DNA from: CAZMCC01 sp964564695
GTDB lineage: Bacteria > Planctomycetota > Phycisphaerae > Phycisphaerales > UBA1924
Assembly: GCA_964564695.1 (NCBI GenBank)
Contig: CAZMCC010000013.1
Span: 1-49,621, forward strand
Direction of reading: 5' to 3'
Length of the DNA stretch: 49,621 bases
Shown here: positions 34,106 through 42,819 of the stretch, in pieces
Layout of the letters: each line of letters opens with the position of its first letter
Position numbering within the stretch: position 1 is the first letter of the stretch
Notes under the pieces: generated by a model
Seen by the model: only the letters and a program-made list of their open reading frames with translations
Database searches by the model: none
What the model was told of the DNA's origin: nothing
Program-made: the position numbers and the translations under genes

Positions 34106-34237
34106 GACAGCCCCCTCATTCGGTACTTCGTTTGAGGCTCGTGAGCTTCTTGTCTCGAGTGCCCATTGGCGCGGGCTATCGTTGTACAGACACGGTGGCG
34201 TCATCTTCGACCCACTAAAACAGGGGATATTCTCGTG

Positions 34238-37200
34238 ATGCGTACTTCTCGTCCGGCGGCGCGTCTGGCGGCATGTGCAGGGGAATTCAGCAGCCTCCAG
34301 GCTCTTGAGCCACGCAAACTGCTCGCGTATCTCGCCACCCCGATCGGCGATGCGTTTGAAGTGGACGCCAACATCTTCTCGCTGACCCCGCCCGATGGCG
34401 CGATCGTCGAGGGGTTCGGGTGGAGGAGCGTCGGCCTCGGCGACATCAACGAAGACGGGAAGGGCGATTTCGCTGTGTCGGCGCCGGGCCAGGACGGCGA
34501 CGGGCCCACCGTCAACGGCGTCGTCTTTGTCTACTCGGGCGCCGACCGCTCGGTCCTTGCGACCATCCAGGGCACCACCCCCCTGTTCGGCTTCTCGCTG
34601 CTCAACGTCGGCGACTCCAACGGCGACGGTTTCGACGACCTCGCGATCGGTTCGCCCGGCGAGGGCGTCGTTCGGCTCTACTCCGCCCTTTCGGGCAACC
34701 TGCTGCGCACGTTCTCGTCCGACCAGGAAGGCTCCGAGTTCGGCTACTCCATGGTGGTGCAGGCCAACGCCGACGGGGAAGAGGACCCCGGTCTCATCAT
34801 CGGCGCCCCGGGCCACGGGTCCGGCGGCGCGGTGTTCGCCTTCAACCTGCCGACGGGGGCCGCGCGGTTCCAGGTTGACGGCGCCGTTTCCGGCTCCCGC
34901 TTCGGGCACGCGGTTGCCCCGGGGCGCGACTACGTGACCGACGAAGAGACACTCACGACCGACGGCTTCGACGAGTTTCTCGTGACCGCGCCCGGCGCCA
35001 GCCACGGGCGCGTGTACGCCATCAACGGCGCCACCGGTGATCAGCTCGGCGTGCACGACAGCTCGCACGCGAACTTTGGAGCGGCGATCATCCCGCTCTT
35101 TCCCTCCAACAGCGAGTACTTCTATGTCGGCGTCCCCGGCGAGGACGGCTCGCCGGGAAGCGTCGCCAACTTCAGCCTGTATTTCAACGGCACGCAGTTC
35201 AGCTTCTATGAAGGGTCGTTCATTTCCGGCGCCGAGGAGTCGTTCGGCACGTTTATCGTGTCGCTGGGCAACCTCGACGGGCGGCTCGGGAACGAGTTCG
35301 CCGTCGGGGCGCCGTCCGATGTCCCCGGTGAGCGGGCGATCTACGTCATGGGCACGTTCAACCAGGCCGGCCCGATGTTCCAGGATGGGCCCGGCTTCGA
35401 GGGCGCCACCGGCTTCGGCGCCCTGGGCGACGTCAACGGCGACGGGTTCGCCGACGTGCTCCGCACCGGCGCCGATGACCAGGGCGACACCTTCGCGACC
35501 GCGTACAGCTCGTACGCCTACTTCGAGCTGCAGCGCCCCACTATCGTGAGTCGTAACGGCGAATTCATGGCCTTCGCCGGTCTCGACAACTGGTATCCCC
35601 AGGACTACCAGCGCCCGGTGGTATCGGGCGTCAAGTACGCGCTCCACGAAGGCGTGCTCACCACCATCGACAAGGTCCCCGGTGTCGGCAACGATTTCGA
35701 GATCCTCGCCGCCAACGACGACGGCGTGATCGTCGGCTTCATTGTCGAGCCCCCCGACTTCAGCTGGCAGCAGCCGGTCCGTGTCGACGCCGGCGTGATC
35801 GTCGACGGCGAGCGACAGACCCTCGACGGCCTCATCGCCAACATCGAGGGCCCCACCGATATCGACGTGCTGCAGATGAACTTCAAGCGCGTCGGCCCCA
35901 CCGGCGACATCCTCATCGAGGAGTTCATTCCGCAGTACCCCGCGACGCCCAGGGCGTGGGTCCTCACCGTGAACGGAAGCCTCGTCTTCCTCTGGAACGG
36001 CTACGTCGAGGACCAGGCCGCCGACGGCACCATCCTGGGCACCGAGCGCCCCGACCAGACCGTCGACGGCGAGACCCGCCTGTGGACCCGCGCCGGCGGC
36101 GAGGTCGCCATCCCGAAGTTCTTCAACGCCGGGCGACTCAACGACGACCACGAGATCATCGGCACCGACCAGGACGGCCACCTCGCCGTGTTCCGCAACG
36201 GCCAGGTCACCCGCATCGCGCGGTACAACGACGTCATCCCTGAAGCCACCGCCGGCTCCTGGACCGTCTTCGGCATCGACAGCCGTGGGCGCGGCTTCGC
36301 ACGACTCGACTGGTCCGCGTACAACCAGCCCCCCGGCTTCTACGCCAGCGGCTACTCGACCTTCGTCATCGAAGAGGACAACCAGCTCGCTCGCCTCGAC
36401 ACGCTTATCGCGCTCGGCACCCCGCCCGCGGGCCTCTGGGCCGACTCGCGACAGGGTCCCGTGCTCGACGGCGCCTCACCCATCACCGCGCTCAATTCCG
36501 GCGATCTCATCGTCCAGGGCACCTTCCTCTCCCAGGTCGACTCGTCCGAAGGCCTTGTTGCCGACGACCGCGGCGTGCGCTCCGTGTCCGCCGGCCCCAC
36601 CGGCATGCGGGCCGTCGCCATCAACCCCGACGGCATCCCCATCTCCTTCCAGCTCATCGACAACGCCGAGTGGCGCGGGCGCTCGCTCACCGGCCTCGCC
36701 GGCACCCTCAGCGAGGACGGCGACCTCGCCGTCTTCGTCGACCCGAAGGACGGCATCACCTACGCCGTCACCCTCGGACGCATCACCGCCGGCGAGAACG
36801 TCGGCAATGGCACCGTCACGCTCTATCGCGAGCTCTCCGACGGCACCTTCGGCGACGCCACCACCCTCAACGACCCCTCGTTCTCTTCCCAAGGCATCGC
36901 CAACCGCCTCACCGTCTTCGTCAGCGCCGACAACCGCGTGCACATCATCGGCCTCAACGAGGACGGCCAGCTGATCATGTTCTACCAGACGGGCAACCGC
37001 CTCGAGGGCGACCCCACCCGCTGGGAGTGGTTCTATCAGAACGTCGAGCTCGCCCACCTCGAGCCCAACGGCCAGACCACGCCCGCATGGGTCGACGAGC
37101 TCACCGTCTACGTCGCCCCGTGGAACGGCATGAACATCGCCGGCCTCACGGCCGACGGCGACGCCGAGGTCGTGTGGTGGGCTCCGGGCCAGGAGTTCTG

Positions 37201-37708
37201 GTTGACCGACAACCTCAGCGAGCTCACGAACCTCCCGACCCTGGTCGGCGGGCTCACCAGCTACGTCACCCCCTGGGGCGGCCTCAATGTCGCGGGCATC
37301 GACACCAGCGGCGACCTCCAGGTCGTCTGGTGGGTCCCCGGCTTCGGCACCCAGTGGGAGGCCAGCAACATGACCACCCAGTTCGACGGCGCCAAGCTCG
37401 ACCCGATCACGGTCAGCTCGTACGTCACGCCGTGGGGCGGCCTGAACATCGCGGGCATCGACATCGACAGCGGCGAGGCCGTGGTGTACTGGTGGGCGCC
37501 CGCGCTGACGGATTGGATCAGCGAGCCCCTCGAGTTCAACAAGGACCCCGACGACCCGCTCCCCAGCGGGCGACTGCTGGCGATCAACAACGGCGATCAG
37601 CTCAACCTGTTCGGCCCCGCCGATACCGGGGAAGTCATCCGCCTCTACTGGAACCCCGGCGACGGCGGCATCTGGGGCCTCCAGAACCTGACCCGGATCT
37701 CCGTGTAA
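34238..37708 (+). CDS. LEPRxLL / FG-GAP giant secreted protein, paralogue 2
   Basis: 1156 residues with the same plan as paralogue 1: LEPRKLL at 23-29, FG-GAP loops (DINEDGKGD, DSNGDGFDD, DVNGDGFAD), a HAF-like middle, and a tail with YVAPWNGMNIAG (958), YVTPWGGLNVAG (1009) and YVTPWGGLNIAG (1062), again about 51-53 residues apart, ending in RLYWNPGDGGIWGLQNL. The first 30 residues are nearly identical in layout to paralogue 3 (PAARLAA...F..L..LEPRKLL). The ATG at 34238 follows AGGGGA by 11 nt. It is more similar to paralogue 3 than to paralogue 1. The export route is inferred from the motif; no ordinary signal peptide is evident. Confidence 0.82.
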   Translation: MRTSRPAARLAACAGEFSSLQALEPRKLLAYLATPIGDAFEVDANIFSLTPPDGAIVEGFGWRSVGLGDINEDGKGDFAVSAPGQDGDGPTVNGVVFVYSGADRSVLATIQGTTPLFGFSLLNVGDSNGDGFDDLAIGSPGEGVVRLYSALSGNLLRTFSSDQEGSEFGYSMVVQANADGEEDPGLIIGAPGHGSGGAVFAFNLPTGAARFQVDGAVSGSRFGHAVAPGRDYVTDEETLTTDGFDEFLVTAPGASHGRVYAINGATGDQLGVHDSSHANFGAAIIPLFPSNSEYFYVGVPGEDGSPGSVANFSLYFNGTQFSFYEGSFISGAEESFGTFIVSLGNLDGRLGNEFAVGAPSDVPGERAIYVMGTFNQAGPMFQDGPGFEGATGFGALGDVNGDGFADVLRTGADDQGDTFATAYSSYAYFELQRPTIVSRNGEFMAFAGLDNWYPQDYQRPVVSGVKYALHEGVLTTIDKVPGVGNDFEILAANDDGVIVGFIVEPPDFSWQQPVRVDAGVIVDGERQTLDGLIANIEGPTDIDVLQMNFKRVGPTGDILIEEFIPQYPATPRAWVLTVNGSLVFLWNGYVEDQAADGTILGTERPDQTVDGETRLWTRAGGEVAIPKFFNAGRLNDDHEIIGTDQDGHLAVFRNGQVTRIARYNDVIPEATAGSWTVFGIDSRGRGFARLDWSAYNQPPGFYASGYSTFVIEEDNQLARLDTLIALGTPPAGLWADSRQGPVLDGASPITALNSGDLIVQGTFLSQVDSSEGLVADDRGVRSVSAGPTGMRAVAINPDGIPISFQLIDNAEWRGRSLTGLAGTLSEDGDLAVFVDPKDGITYAVTLGRITAGENVGNGTVTLYRELSDGTFGDATTLNDPSFSSQGIANRLTVFVSADNRVHIIGLNEDGQLIMFYQTGNRLEGDPTRWEWFYQNVELAHLEPNGQTTPAWVDELTVYVAPWNGMNIAGLTADGDAEVVWWAPGQEFWLTDNLSELTNLPTLVGGLTSYVTPWGGLNVAGIDTSGDLQVVWWVPGFGTQWEASNMTTQFDGAKLDPITVSSYVTPWGGLNIAGIDIDSGEAVVYWWAPALTDWISEPLEFNKDPDDPLPSGRLLAINNGDQLNLFGPADTGEVIRLYWNPGDGGIWGLQNLTRISV

Positions 37709-37736
37709 CACGTTTCGACCTCATTTGCGGCTCGGC

Positions 37737-37771
37737 GTCACGAACTCCTCCCAGAGTGGAGGTGTCGTGAC
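37737..37771 (+). terminator. Long hairpin after paralogue 2
   Basis: GTCACGA (37737-37743) pairs with TCGTGAC (37765-37771), and inside them CCTCC (37747-37751) pairs with GGAGG (37758-37762), with a 6-nt loop. It lies 28 nt past the stop and before paralogue 3. It has no T tract, so it may be a terminator or an operator-like dyad. Confidence 0.45.
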
Positions 37772-37828
37772 ACCGGACCCGTTCGCATCATGGTTTTGTC
37801 CAAGACGACAAAGAAAGATGTTTCCGTC

Positions 37829-40170
37829 ATGCGCAGTGGTTCTCCCGCGGCCCGTCTCGCAGCCCGTTCCGGCCAGTTCTCCGACCTTCAGTTCCTCGAG
37901 CCGCGCAAGCTGCTCACATACGCCGCCTCCACCATCGCGCAGGGATTTGAGATCGACACCGAGCTGTTCTCGCTCGCCCCGCCGCAGGGCGTCGTCGTCG
38001 AGGGCTTCGGGCGCACCAGCGTCGGGCTCGGCGATCTCAACGGCGACGGCAAGAGCGACTTCGCCGTCGCCGCCCCCGGCGGCACTGTCAACGGCGCCGT
38101 CTTTGTCTACTCCGGGGCCGACCGCTCGCTCATGACGACCATCCGGGGCGACGCGCCGCTCTTCGGCTTCACACGGCTGAACGTCGGCGACATCAACGGT
38201 GACGGCGACCTTGCGATCGGCTTACCTCCGAGGGCGTGGTCCGCGTCTACTCCGCCGCGTCGGGCGATGTGCTTCACACGTTTACTTCTGGTCAGGAAAG
38301 CTCCGAGTTCGGCTACGCGCTCTCGGTGCAGTCGAACGCCGAAGGCGACCAGGATCGCGGCCTCATCGTCGGCGCGCCCAGCTACGGGGCCGGCGGGGCC
38401 GTGTTCGTCTTCAACCTTGCCACCGGCGCCGAGCGCTTCCGCATCGACGGCGAGCTCGCCGACGGACGTTTCGGGCACGCCGTCGCCGTCGCCGACGCCG
38501 GCGACCTGGTGACCGACGGGGACACTCCCGCCCACGACGGCTTCAACGAGTTCGTCGTCGGCGCGCCGATCGGCGCGGACGGGCGCATCTTCGCAGTCAG
38601 CGGCGGCAGCGGCGAGCAGCTCGCCACCCTCAAAGTCGTCGACAATTTCGGCTCTGCCATCGTGCGACGCTCCTGGGGCGGCGCGGCCGAGAGCGCCTTC
38701 TACATCGGCGCCCCCGGTGGAATGAACGGCGCCAACGGGTGGGTGTACTCCATCGGTCTTGGCGTTCAAGGCTCGTTCGTGTACTTCAACAACATCTACA
38801 ACTACAACATCAGCGGCGCCCAGAAGTCGTTCGGCTCGACCATCGTCTCCCTGGGCGACCTCAACGGACGCGGCGGGATTGAGATCGCCGTCGGCGCTCC
38901 CTCGGAAGACCCCGCCGAGTCCGCCTTCTACGTCATGGGCCAGTTCTCGAGTCCCACGCCGGTGTTCCAGGGCGGGCCAGGCCGCCTCGGCTCGATCGGC
39001 ATCGGCGGTATCGGCGACACGAACGCCGATGGCTTCGCGGACGTGCTCAACGCTCGCGAGAGCGGCGCCACCGGCTACAGCTCCACCGCGTACTTTCCGC
39101 TCCCCGCCCCCAACGCGATCAGCCGCGACGGGACCTTCATGGTTTACGACGGCGGCGGCTCCGCGCGGAACTATGTCATCCGCGACGGCGTCCTGACGAT
39201 GCTCGACGAGCTTCCGGGCGTCGGGGACGACTTCGAGGTCATCGCGGTCAGCGACGACGGCGTGATCGCGGGATACATCGTGTCGCAGCTCACCCGCACG
39301 CGCCTCCAACCGGCCCTCGTCATCAACGGCGAGCGGATCACGCTCGCGGGCGCCGCCACGACGATCGAGGGCCCTGCCCCGGACTTCTCCCCGAGCAAGA
39401 TCTTCTTCAAGCGGGTCGGCCCCACCGGCGACATCCTCTTCGAGGAGCGGACGGACTTCTCCCGCGCGTGGGTCCTCTCGGGCGGCACCCTCACCTTCCT
39501 GTGGAACGGATGGGTCGACGACCAGGCGACCGACGGCACCGTCCTGGGCACCGAGCAGCCGCGCTACGACGTCGACGGTGTGACCCACCTGTGGACTCGC
39601 GCCGGGGGCACGACCACCATCGAGCGGTTCTTCAACGCCGGCCGCATCAACGACAACCGCGAGTTCCTCGGCACTGACCACAACGGTGACCTCGCCGTGT
39701 TCCGCAACGGGCAGGTGACGCGCCTCGGCGTCCCCTCCGACTTTGTCCCCCAGGCCTCCACCGGGTCTTGGACCATCTACGGCATGGACAGCCGTGGACG
39801 CGGCCTCTTCCGGGTCGTCTGGACCGATGACAGCCAGCCATACATGGCCTCGGCCGGGCACACCACCTTCCTGGTCGAAGAAGACAACCAGGTCTTCCGG
39901 CTCTCGTCTCTCATCGTCGACGGGACGCCGCCGACCGATCTTCTTTCGGGTGCGAAGCTCTCGACTTCGGAAGGGGGGAAGATGTCGACGCCGCGGACGT
40001 ACGAGAAGCTCACGATCCTCAATTCCGGCGACATCTTCGTCGGCGGCACCTTCCTCAACCTGCTCCAGCCCCCGCAGGGTCCGAGCCTCGACGCCAACGG
40101 TGTGCGCTCGGTCTCCGCGGGGGGCAGCGGCACGCGGGCGATCACCGTCAACGACGACGGAATCCCCTAG
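37829..40170 (+). pseudogene. LEPRxLL / FG-GAP protein, paralogue 3, frameshifted and truncated
   Basis: The first frame gives LEPRKLL at 23-29 and the first FG-GAP loop (DLNGDGKSD), then breaks near 38220 after GDLAIG. The sequence resumes one frame back at about 38224 with SEGVVRVYSAASGDVL, which aligns with paralogue 2 at the same place. One lost base (TTACC-TCC, possibly CCC to CC) plus a 6-nt gap relative to paralogue 2 explains the break. After repair it would run to about 780 residues, then stop at TAG 40168-40170 within 'ITVNDDGIP', where paralogue 2 continues another 375 residues. The whole tail-repeat domain is therefore missing. Confidence 0.75.
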
Positions 40171-40172
40171 GA

Positions 40173-40195
40173 GCCACATCCCGCTCGGGTGTGGC
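40173..40195 (+). terminator. Hairpin after paralogue 3
   Basis: GCCACATCCC (40173-40182) pairs with GGGTGTGGC (40187-40195) with one bulged T and a GCTC loop, 2 nt past the stop codon. It is T-poor. Confidence 0.45.
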
Positions 40196-40258
40196 GGACT
40201 TGGCGGTTTCTCGCGCCAGTGTCCGCCGACGATCGATCGCTTGCTTGGGGAGTCCGAC

Positions 40259-40975
40259 ATGCCGCGCGCACACGCCCGACGTGTCCACACCGTCACGGAC
40301 TTGGTCGCTGCGCTTGAGCCGCGCCAGCTGCTCACGACCTGCACCGCCACGCCGCTGGCGGATGAGTACGCCATCCCCGCGGGCGAGCCGTTCACGATCG
40401 CCCCGCCGGCGGGCACCGTCGGGTTCGGCACGACCGCCGCCGTGCTGGGCGATCTCGACGACGACGGCGCCGACGACTTCGCGATCTCGGCGCCCGGCAC
40501 GGCGCCCGGCGTCGCGCTGGCCGTCAATGGCAAGGTGTTCGTCTACAGCGGCAAGACGCAGTCGCTGATCCGCACCATCACCGGCTTCGTCCCGGGCTTC
40601 GGCAGCGACTGGCGCCAGAACAACCTGACCAACGACGCCGTTGGCGGGCGCTCGATGCACAACATCGCGGCGTACGTCACGTCGTGGGGCGGGCTCAGCA
40701 TCGCCGGCATCGACTCGGCGACCGACCAGCCCATGGTCTACTGGTGGGCGCCGGGCGTCGGCGACTGGAAGGCCGAGCTCATCCACGTCAAGGACGAGTC
40801 GGCCGACACGCAGTGGCCCGATCCGCACGCCAACCTCTGCCCGGTCGTCCGCGGCACCGAGCTCAACATCATCAGCGTCTCGGATGTCGCGGGCGAGGTC
40901 GTGCGCATGTTCTGGAATCCCGGCGACGGGAACACCTGGACGCTCGAGAACCTCACGGAACTCGCGCAGGAGTGA
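40259..40975 (+). CDS. LEPRxLL mini-protein, paralogue 4 (head-to-tail internal deletion)
   Basis: 238 residues. The head has LEPRQLL at 19-25 and a single FG-GAP unit (DLDDDGADDFAISAPG). It then passes at VPGFG (about 111-115) straight into the tail: WRQNNLT, YVTSWGGLSIAG (139) and the closing MFWNPGDGNTWTLENL. Paralogue 2 has the words VPGFGTQWEASNMT inside its tail, aligned with VPGFGSDWRQNNLT here. This shows that the middle of an ancestral gene was removed at a shared VPGFG word. The ATG at 40259 has GGGGAG 8 nt upstream and the frame is clean, so the small protein could be made. Confidence 0.78.
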   Translation: MPRAHARRVHTVTDLVAALEPRQLLTTCTATPLADEYAIPAGEPFTIAPPAGTVGFGTTAAVLGDLDDDGADDFAISAPGTAPGVALAVNGKVFVYSGKTQSLIRTITGFVPGFGSDWRQNNLTNDAVGGRSMHNIAAYVTSWGGLSIAGIDSATDQPMVYWWAPGVGDWKAELIHVKDESADTQWPDPHANLCPVVRGTELNIISVSDVAGEVVRMFWNPGDGNTWTLENLTELAQE

Positions 40976-40983
40976 CGCGGGCC

Positions 40984-41005
40984 CCCGGCGTCGCCAGGCG
41001 TCGGG
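40984..41005. terminator. Hairpin after paralogue 4
   Basis: CCCGGCGTC (40984-40992) and GGCGTCGGG (40997-41005) form a 9-bp RNA stem with two G-U pairs and a GCCA loop, followed by AGTTTCG. It lies between convergent genes. Confidence 0.4.
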
Positions 41006-41056
41006 AGTTTCGCAAATCTCACGCCGCCGCCGCCGTGACGGACGAATTCTCCATCG

Positions 41057-42559
41057 TCATCCCGCGCCGCCCGCGTTGGCCGCGTCCGCCTTGGCTTTCG
41101 CCTCGGCATCAGCTTTGGTCTTGGCGTCAGCCTCAACTTTGGCCTTGGCATCGGCTTCGGCCTTGTTCTTCGCTTCCGCTTCGGCCTTCGCCTTGGCTTC
41201 CGCGTCGGCTCTGACCTTGGCCCGCGCCTGGGCCGTGTCCTGATCGCTCTGAGTCGCGACCGGCTGGCCGGCGAGACGGATGTTCACGAGCTTGTTCAGG
41301 AGGTCGAACCAGAACGGCGCGCCCAGCGATACCGCGGCCACACTCAGCGCGATCCCCACGATCTTGACGAGCCAATCGATGGTGTTCGCGGGCAGAGTCC
41401 GCCACCCGATCGGGAACCCGGCCTGCGTCACCGCTTGCAAGGCCGCCTGGACGCGCTGCTCGGGCGCAAGGGCGCCGAGTTCCGCCGCGGAAAGCGTTCT
41501 GCCCGCAGAGTCCTGCGGCGTCGGCTTGGTTGGGTCGGCCTTCGCGCCATCCGACTTCCCGGCCTCCGGCGTCGCGGCGGCGGTCTTCGGGGCGTCAGGC
41601 TTCGCGCCGTCGGTCGCCGGGGCGCCCGCCTTCGAGCCGTCGGCCTTGGCCTTCGCGTCTTCCTTGGCCTTTGCATCTTCCTTGGGCTTCGCGTCGTCTT
41701 TGGGCGGCGGGGCGAGGCTGATCGCCACGCCCACGGCCTGCTCGCGGACCTTCGCGTCGGTCGAGAGCACCCGCACGATCGCGACCGTGTCGACGTTCGC
41801 CACCACGCACACGACGGCCGCGAAGAAGGCGATGATCCTCGTCGCCCGGCCCTTGTACCAGCCGCGGGCGCGGTCCATCGTCTGGTCGTACCACGATTCG
41901 ATCTTCTTGCGGAGCACGTCGTAGTTGCCGTCCGCCTCGGCGAGCATGAGCGTGAGCACGCGCTTGAGCGGGACGTCCGCCATGTTCTTGACGCCGACTT
42001 CGAACAGCTTCAGGAGCTCGGCAACATCTTTCGGAGCGGGAATCGCGGGGCCCTGAACCGGAACTCCGGGCGCCGGGGTTGGGCGCGCGACGAGGTCGAC
42101 CAGCGCGCGCCCGAACAAGTCGGGGGGGATGTACGCCGGCTGCCCCTCGGCGCGCTGCTCGTCAATCTTCCTGTCGTTGGCAAACGGCTTGGCCGAGTAG
42201 CCCAGCCCGGAGATGATGCCGTGGTTGTAGAACTCGCCGATGGTGAGGCCGGTCTTCGTCTTGGCGTCCGTCTCCGGAACCCGGTTCGACTGAATGCGGC
42301 TGAACCGAAGCACCATCCACAACAGCTTTCCCCATCGCATAAAGAGGTACGGGGTCTCGGGCGCCGTGTTCTTGAGCGGGCCGGTGAGCTGGGCCCCGAT
42401 TCCCTGGAACAGCATCCCCTCGATCGCCTTGAGCAGCACCGCCGCCCGCAGATTGAGCTTGAGAGCCACCGCCTCGGCGAGGGCCGAGCAGATCACGCTG
42501 AGCAGGAAGTACAGCGTCACCAGCCCGATGATGACGTCGAGGATCGGCGAGCCGAGCAT
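41057..42559 (-). CDS. Membrane protein with Ala/Lys-rich tail, function unknown
   Basis: A protein of 500 residues. Membrane segments lie at about 5-35 (LDVIIGLVTLYFLLSVICSALAEAVAL), 230-255 (IIAFFAAVVCVVANVDTVAIV) and 385-410. A Lys/Asp/Ala linker (repeats of PKEDAKAKEDAKAK) sits between the second and third. The final 60 residues are an alternating Ala-Lys-Ala-Glu/Asp helix (KAKAEAEAKNKAEADAKAK). The ATG at 42559 has GGGAG 8 nt upstream, though the frame is open to 42700. It is convergent with paralogue 4 and downstream of rho on the same strand. No family was recognised; the tail may be a scaffold or a charged single alpha-helix. Confidence 0.65.
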   Translation of the reverse strand: MLGSPILDVIIGLVTLYFLLSVICSALAEAVALKLNLRAAVLLKAIEGMLFQGIGAQLTGPLKNTAPETPYLFMRWGKLLWMVLRFSRIQSNRVPETDAKTKTGLTIGEFYNHGIISGLGYSAKPFANDRKIDEQRAEGQPAYIPPDLFGRALVDLVARPTPAPGVPVQGPAIPAPKDVAELLKLFEVGVKNMADVPLKRVLTLMLAEADGNYDVLRKKIESWYDQTMDRARGWYKGRATRIIAFFAAVVCVVANVDTVAIVRVLSTDAKVREQAVGVAISLAPPPKDDAKPKEDAKAKEDAKAKADGSKAGAPATDGAKPDAPKTAAATPEAGKSDGAKADPTKPTPQDSAGRTLSAAELGALAPEQRVQAALQAVTQAGFPIGWRTLPANTIDWLVKIVGIALSVAAVSLGAPFWFDLLNKLVNIRLAGQPVATQSDQDTAQARAKVRADAEAKAKAEAEAKNKAEADAKAKVEADAKTKADAEAKAKADAANAGGAG

Positions 42560-42767
42560 GGGGAGTCTCCCGGGACCGTGCGTGGGCAGATGGCCGCGGC
42601 CTTGGCGGGACGCCGACAATGTACCGTGGTTCGCCGTGTTCGGGAAGCGCGGCGTTGCCATGTGCACAAATTTGGGCACATCGGTACCCTTGTGCATCAC
42701 GCATGGGTGCCACTACCGACCGCTTCGGCCGGCAGTGCCGTTTGTCGGTTGATTGAACTTCGCAAGT

Positions 42768-42795
42768 CACGACCGGCTCAAAGCCGCCGGTCGTG
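42768..42795 (-). terminator. Hairpin after rho
   Basis: CACGACCGG (42768-42776) and CCGGTCGTG (42787-42795) form a perfect 9-bp stem with a 10-nt loop, 25 nt past the rho stop on the minus strand. No T tract is present. Confidence 0.5.
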
Positions 42796-42819
42796 GCACC
42801 CCCGCCCGATTGACACTCG

